Positions 7,501 to 11,153 of a stretch of 11,153 nucleotides of DNA are shown one piece after another (the first letter of the stretch is position 1; the number at the start of each line of letters is the position of its first letter). Source of the stretch: Pseudomonadota bacterium (GTDB lineage Bacteria; Pseudomonadota; Alphaproteobacteria; Rhizobiales; Rhizobiaceae); assembly GCA_023444445.1 (NCBI GenBank), contig JAEXMK010000068.1, positions 1 through 11,153 on the forward strand, given 5' to 3'. A program made the position numbers and the translations under genes. The notes under the pieces are model-generated. The model had not been told where the DNA came from and did no database searches. It saw nothing but the letters and a program-made list of their open reading frames with translations.

Positions 7501-8448
7501 TCAGGTGTTGACGATCTGCGCCTTCTTGCGCAGTTCCTCGATATATTTCTTTTCGTTCGGGTTTTCGCCGTCCTTGGCTTTCATCAGGTCTTCAGCCTTG
7601 AACACCATTTCCGCGGCATAATCGTCGGAAACCTGACGCTGCTTGCAGATGGCCAGATATTCGACACCCTTTTCGGTCACGCGCGTGCCGGTGGTGCCGC
7701 CTTCCTTGGTCTTCTCCACCAGTGCCTTCCAGTCTTCCGGCAGCTCCGGCGCGAGGATGCGGCCGAGATCCTTGATCGCTACGTCGCGCATGGTTGCTGC
7801 AAAGGTCATGGCCTGATCACAACCCGGATAACGCTTGCGCGAAGCTTCGGCCTCGGCCTTGCGTTTGCCGGTAATGGCGTTGCGTTTGGCTTCCGGGATG
7901 ACGAAGATGACCTGTTGCAGGAAATATTCGGTCGTCACGGGCTTCTCGCCGCGTTCCTTCAGGCGGGTCACAAGGTCCTGGTTCGACATTTTGCCGCGTG
8001 CGCCGTACCGGGCGTTGACGAGGCGCGGCCAGCTCATCTGAACGGCGATGAAGGCCTTGAAATGGTCGGCGCCGACACCGGCCTTGGCGAGGATCTGGGT
8101 CAGTTGGTCCGGCTTCATTTTGTTGTTGGCGGCGAAGCGGGCGAAGGCAGCATCGACCTCCTGCGTGCTGACCGACATCTTGACGCGGGCGATTTCTTCA
8201 CGCTTTAGCGCTTCATCGACAAGCTGCTGGCGGGCTTTCTCATTGAGATTGCCGGACTGGCGCTGCAGCTTCAGGAAGGCGACGCGTCTTGCAATGTCAT
8301 CATTGGTGATAGGTGTCTTGTTGACGACGATCTTGACGGTGCTGTCGGCGAGGGCCTGGCCGGTATAGGGCACGATGGCCATGGGAACGGCGAAAATCGC
8401 AAAGGCAAACGCAGCGCCACGCAAAGCCGACTTTCCGAAATTCATCAT
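7501..8448 (-). CDS. surA: SurA-type periplasmic chaperone / peptidylprolyl isomerase
   Basis: SurA escorts unfolded outer-membrane proteins, including LptD, through the periplasm. The 315-residue product begins with a Sec signal peptide: Lys6 and Arg10, a hydrophobic stretch at about 11-27, and probable cleavage after ALA at residue 34. A SurA N-terminal chaperone region follows ([20 protein letters not shown], then helices to about residue 165). Next is a region with the look of a degenerate parvulin domain (about 170-285) and a C-terminal charged helix. E. coli SurA is 428 residues with two parvulin domains; this one has room for only one. ATG 8448 is chosen because AGGGAG (plus-strand 8455-8460) is 6 bases upstream; the adjacent ATG at 8445 is equally possible. 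Position between lptD and pdxA strongly supports the assignment, since sequence conservation in this family is low. Confidence 0.85.
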   Translation of the reverse strand: MMNFGKSALRGAAFAFAIFAVPMAIVPYTGQALADSTVKIVVNKTPITNDDIARRVAFLKLQRQSGNLNEKARQQLVDEALKREEIARVKMSVSTQEVDAAFARFAANNKMKPDQLTQILAKAGVGADHFKAFIAVQMSWPRLVNARYGARGKMSNQDLVTRLKERGEKPVTTEYFLQQVIFVIPEAKRNAITGKRKAEAEASRKRYPGCDQAMTFAATMRDVAIKDLGRILAPELPEDWKALVEKTKEGGTTGTRVTEKGVEYLAICKQRQVSDDYAAEMVFKAEDLMKAKDGENPNEKKYIEELRKKAQIVNT

Positions 8449-8510
8449 CTGTTTCTCCCTTTCGTCGGAGAGGATCCTTGCCCTCTTCCGCCAGTCTGTT
8501 CCGTCCGAAG

Positions 8511-8531
8511 CGGGAATATTAGAAATTCCCG
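8511..8531 (-). repeat. Hairpin in the surA 5' leader
   Basis: CGGGAAT (8511-8517) and ATTCCCG (8525-8531) form a perfect 7-bp stem with a 7-nt loop, 63 bases before the surA start. It would be in the leader RNA if the candidate promoter at 8578-8607 is used. No T tract follows on the minus strand, so it is not a terminator. A regulatory role is unproven. Confidence 0.35.
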
Positions 8532-8577
8532 GCATTTCAGACCTGCACTCGTCAACTCGCACTGCGAATTCGCCACG

Positions 8578-8607
8578 TATATATCACTGCGATCCGCAAA
8601 ACGGCAA
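8578..8607 (-). promoter_or_regulatory. Candidate sigma-70-type promoter for surA-pdxA-rsmA
   Basis: On the minus strand, TTGCCG (8607-8602) and TATATA (8583-8578) are 18 bases apart, a reasonable housekeeping -35/-10 pair. Transcription would begin near 8571, giving a leader of about 120 bases before surA. A promoter is needed somewhere here because a strong terminator closes lptD upstream. The assignment rests on visual match only. Confidence 0.4.
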
Positions 8608-8627
8608 TGTGTCGGTTTGTTGAAAGA

Positions 8628-8642
8628 AAACCTTCAAGGTTT
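8628..8642. promoter_or_regulatory. 15-bp palindrome upstream of the surA promoter (candidate operator)
   Basis: AAACCTTCAAGGTTT is a perfect palindrome around a single central base, with 7-bp arms. It lies 20 bases upstream of the candidate -35 box for surA. The size and position suit a dimeric DNA-binding regulator acting as activator. The regulator is unknown, and the site could be chance in an AT-richer stretch. Confidence 0.35.
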
Positions 8643-8702
8643 CACGCCCGGCCGAGATTGGCCTGTTGTTGCGGCAAAACCGTGACTTTACTGATCGAAT
8701 GG

Positions 8703-8738
8703 AAAAAGGCAGGCCACGATGCTGCGTGACCTGCCTTT
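8703..8738 (-). terminator. Intrinsic terminator of lptD
   Basis: Read on the minus strand, a 14-bp stem (8738-8725 with 8718-8705, one U-G pair) closes a 6-nt loop. Its 3' arm runs into five T (8707-8703). It begins 5 bases after the lptD stop codon. On the plus strand the same hairpin has a C-A mismatch and a poor T run, so it acts mainly for lptD. Confidence 0.88.
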
Positions 8739-8742
8739 CAAC

Positions 8743-11124
8743 TCAGTAATTGTTTGGCTTCCAGCCGATATCCATGTCGTTCCAGTCTTCATTTGCCGAA
8801 CCGACACTGATGTCACCCAGCGTGCGGAAGGCCAGACGGGCGTTGATCGACCAGTCATTGGCAGCCTGGCGGCTGGAATTGATGTTACCTTCGTCGGAAT
8901 AGCTGACCGTCAAGATCGTGCACTCGTCCTGATAGGCAATGCCGATACGGCGCTCAGCGGCAAACTTACCGTTCAGATCGTAATTGATCGAGCCGAACAG
9001 CGACCAGTTGTCGTCCATGCGCAGTGAGCCGGAAGCCTGGATGATATCGCGGTCTTCATTATAGCCGTATGTCGGCTGTGCCTTGACCTGCGTATAGCTG
9101 AGCTTGCCGTTGATGCGGCGATCCGAATAGCTGATGCCCGTTTCAGACCGGTTGATTTCGAAATTGTCCTTGTCGAGACGCAGGCTCGAGGACAGCGAAA
9201 GACCGATCGGCGCATCGAAGGCAGCCATGGCGACGTAATCCGAACGATCGGATTCGAGGCCGGAATTGGCGCCCACATTGAGGAGATCATAGGAGGCGAA
9301 GGAATTGTCGCCTGCCAGATGGAAGGACTGACCGGCAATGGCGCGAATGCCGTAACCATTGTCGAACGTGCCGTTATAGCGGAAGCCGAGATTGGCACGC
9401 GTACCGCCTTCGATGCGGTCGAAGCCGGAAAACTTGTCGCGCTCGAACAGGTTGGTGGCATCGAACACAAAGGCTTGCGAGTCCTCGTTCGGGAAACGAC
9501 CGGAATATTGTTCGTTCGGCCGAACGAAAATCTGCGCGATGGGCTCGATCACGTGGCTGCTGTTGAGGGCCGTGAACAGCCAGGGATAACGGACCTCAAG
9601 GCCACCGGTGACCATGCCGCGCAAGGCAGCATCGTCATGGATCATGCCTTCATAGGCATAGGATGTGCCGCCGGAGGTGAAGCTTGCCGCAGTCATGTCG
9701 GTCCACAGCGCGTCGCCACGCGCCGCAAGGATCGGCGTGATCTGCAGGCCGCTATCCATGGTGATGGTGCGCTTCCATTCCGCTTCCGTGGTCCAGCGCG
9801 TATAAGAGCCTTCCAGACCGTTGAAGCGCGGGAAGCCGCCCATCGCGTAGGAATCCTGCGTCGAACGGCTGATGCTCGTGAAGTTCGTGGTCAGCGAGAG
9901 TTCACCGCCATAGATCGGATCCGGCAGGAAGTAACGATAGTCTACGACCGGATGAACGATCGCCTGCTTGCGTTCCTTGAGCTCGGAATTATCCGTGTCC
10001 TGAACGTTGAAGTAATAACCTCGGGCGTCAAAGCTGTTACGCTCGCCAGTACCGGTCAGATAAATCTGGTTGGTCTGGACGTCGTTCTTGTAGCCCTTGA
10101 GGCTATAGGTGCGCGAAAAGTTGTTGTCGGACTGCACCATCGCGTCCCAGCCGAAGGCCCAGCGCGGGTTGATGCTGAAATCACCCTTGGTTGCCACCAT
10201 GCCGCGCTGATCGTTCAACGCGTCACTCGTTCCGGCGATGAAGGTGTCAGACGACTGCTGGCTGATGCCGGCGATCGTCAGCGTGTGCATGCCCGTCTCG
10301 AAACGCTGGCGCAACTCAGCCTGCAGAAGCAAGCCCTGTTTCGTGTAGTAGGTCGGTGTGACCGTCAAATCCGACGTGTCGGAAAGAACCTGGAAGTAGG
10401 GAACGCCGAGACCAAAGCCAAGCTTGTTGGTCATGCTCATCTGCGGGAACAGGAAGCCGGACTTCCGCTTTACCGTATTGTCGGGAACCGTCATGAACGG
10501 CACGTAGGCAATCGAATGGCCGAAAAGCTGTAGACGGGCTTTTTCCAGACGGATCGTATGCGTCTGTCCGTCCTGAATGACACGTTCCGCCTTGACCTGC
10601 CACAGAGGCGCCTTTTCCGGCCGCTCGGCACAGGGCAGACACGCGGTGTAGACGCCGTTGTTGAGGACCATCCGGTCGCCTTCGAGACGCTCGGCGCTCT
10701 CACCCGCGATACGGGTATTGTCCGTCGTCTCGACGCGCAACGCATTAACGAAGCCCTGACCGAAGTCGTCGGTGACGTCCATTTCGTCAGCATAGATCTT
10801 GTTGCCGCCCGGCTCGATCAGCTCGATGTTGCCATGGGCAATCACGCGGCCGGTCTGCTGGTTATATTCCACCTGCTGGGCAACCATGCGGTAGCCCGAA
10901 TATTTCATGCGGACAACGCCCTTCGCGATGACGCGCTGGGAGTCACGATTATAGGTCAGTTCATTTGCTGTAAGCAGGAGTTTCGAATCGTCTTGGCTTG
11001 CCGACGCAAGCAACCCGCCCTGGCCAAAAGCGACCGGGCTTGATGCCAAATACGCGCACACAGCGGCACCCGTCAGAAGGGCCGTCCAAAGCCGCCTGAT
11101 ATTCCCGCGGTCAATTACCGCCAC
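8743..11124 (-). CDS. lptD: LPS-assembly protein LptD (OstA/Imp)
   Basis: LptD is the outer-membrane beta-barrel that, with lipoprotein LptE, inserts lipopolysaccharide into the outer leaflet. The 793-residue product is close to E. coli's 784. A signal peptide (Arg10-Arg11, hydrophobic core about 12-33) is followed by an LptA-like N-terminal domain (about 48-160) with repeating strands such as VIAKGVVRMKYSGYRMVAQ. Then come the PEKAPLWQVKAERV segment, characteristic of LptD, and a long barrel with alternating aromatic strands and GLESDRSDYVA near residue 650. The chain ends in an aromatic residue (Tyr793), as outer-membrane barrels do. Mature cysteines are Cys162 and Cys165 (ACLPC) and Cys735. 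GTG 11124 is firmly supported by AGGAGGA (plus-strand 11131-11137) 6 bases upstream. Its start overlaps the stop of the preceding gene by one base. Confidence 0.95.
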   Translation of the reverse strand: MAVIDRGNIRRLWTALLTGAAVCAYLASSPVAFGQGGLLASASQDDSKLLLTANELTYNRDSQRVIAKGVVRMKYSGYRMVAQQVEYNQQTGRVIAHGNIELIEPGGNKIYADEMDVTDDFGQGFVNALRVETTDNTRIAGESAERLEGDRMVLNNGVYTACLPCAERPEKAPLWQVKAERVIQDGQTHTIRLEKARLQLFGHSIAYVPFMTVPDNTVKRKSGFLFPQMSMTNKLGFGLGVPYFQVLSDTSDLTVTPTYYTKQGLLLQAELRQRFETGMHTLTIAGISQQSSDTFIAGTSDALNDQRGMVATKGDFSINPRWAFGWDAMVQSDNNFSRTYSLKGYKNDVQTNQIYLTGTGERNSFDARGYYFNVQDTDNSELKERKQAIVHPVVDYRYFLPDPIYGGELSLTTNFTSISRSTQDSYAMGGFPRFNGLEGSYTRWTTEAEWKRTITMDSGLQITPILAARGDALWTDMTAASFTSGGTSYAYEGMIHDDAALRGMVTGGLEVRYPWLFTALNSSHVIEPIAQIFVRPNEQYSGRFPNEDSQAFVFDATNLFERDKFSGFDRIEGGTRANLGFRYNGTFDNGYGIRAIAGQSFHLAGDNSFASYDLLNVGANSGLESDRSDYVAMAAFDAPIGLSLSSSLRLDKDNFEINRSETGISYSDRRINGKLSYTQVKAQPTYGYNEDRDIIQASGSLRMDDNWSLFGSINYDLNGKFAAERRIGIAYQDECTILTVSYSDEGNINSSRQAANDWSINARLAFRTLGDISVGSANEDWNDMDIGWKPNNY

Positions 11125-11153
11125 TAGCCGTCCTCCTGATGAAGCAGAATGGT
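11124..11153 (-). CDS. lptG: 3' end of an upstream gene, probably lptG (partial)
   Basis: An open frame reads TILLHQEDG and then TAG, entering from beyond the right edge. Its stop shares one base with the lptD GTG (TAGTG). The lptD ribosome site lies within these last codons. In alphaproteobacteria the genes before lptD are usually lptF and lptG, encoding the inner-membrane LPS exporter permease, so this is probably the LptG C-terminus. Nine residues cannot prove it; the name is inferred from gene order. Confidence 0.5.
   Translation of the reverse strand, partial: TILLHQEDG

Noticed and set aside
6560..7621. 353-codon plus-strand open frame opposite pdxA
   Set aside because: pdxA has all three metal-binding histidines with exact family spacing; the antisense frame is a compositional artefact.
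8446..8562. 38-residue N-terminal extension of surA from a GTG at 8562
   Set aside because: It has no ribosome site, and the signal peptide begins at the ATG at 8448, which has a good ribosome site.
9319..10533. 404-codon open frame on the plus strand opposite lptD
   Set aside because: It is an antisense shadow of a well-supported lptD, with no ribosome site or family features.

Overview
The window is ordinary core chromosome of an alphaproteobacterium. Base composition (roughly 60% GC), gene order and protein style fit the Rhizobiales, most likely Rhizobiaceae of the Agrobacterium/Rhizobium type. This placement is inferred from family recognition and gene order; no search was run. No mobile element, CRISPR array, tRNA or rRNA was seen.

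Left half (plus strand): the 3' end of acpP (acyl carrier protein) closes with a strong intrinsic terminator. fabF (beta-ketoacyl-ACP synthase II) follows. A 362-bp non-coding gap rich in hairpins leads to mltG (endolytic murein transglycosylase), which ends in a perfect 12-bp terminator hairpin. Then come yicC (YicC-family endoribonuclease) and gmk (guanylate kinase), 5 bp apart with the gmk ribosome site inside yicC.

Right half (minus strand, transcribed right to left): the last codons of a probable lptG overlap lptD (outer-membrane LPS translocon) by one base, and lptD ends in a strong terminator. After a 294-bp gap with a candidate promoter and a 15-bp palindrome come surA (periplasmic chaperone), pdxA (pyridoxal phosphate synthesis) and rsmA/ksgA (16S rRNA dimethyltransferase). 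These are tightly packed (2-bp gap, then a TAATG overlap). A small serine hydrolase follows and ends one base from the convergent gmk stop.

The genes serve envelope and housekeeping functions: fatty-acid elongation (acpP, fabF), peptidoglycan length control (mltG), LPS export and outer-membrane protein folding (lptG, lptD, surA), with nucleotide, cofactor and ribosome maturation genes (gmk, pdxA, rsmA). The lptD-surA-pdxA-rsmA order is the widely conserved proteobacterial one. No undescribed system is evident. The points most worth checking are regulatory: a terminator that leaves almost no room for a promoter before yicC-gmk, operator-like inverted repeats before surA and fabF, and the structured fabF-mltG gap.
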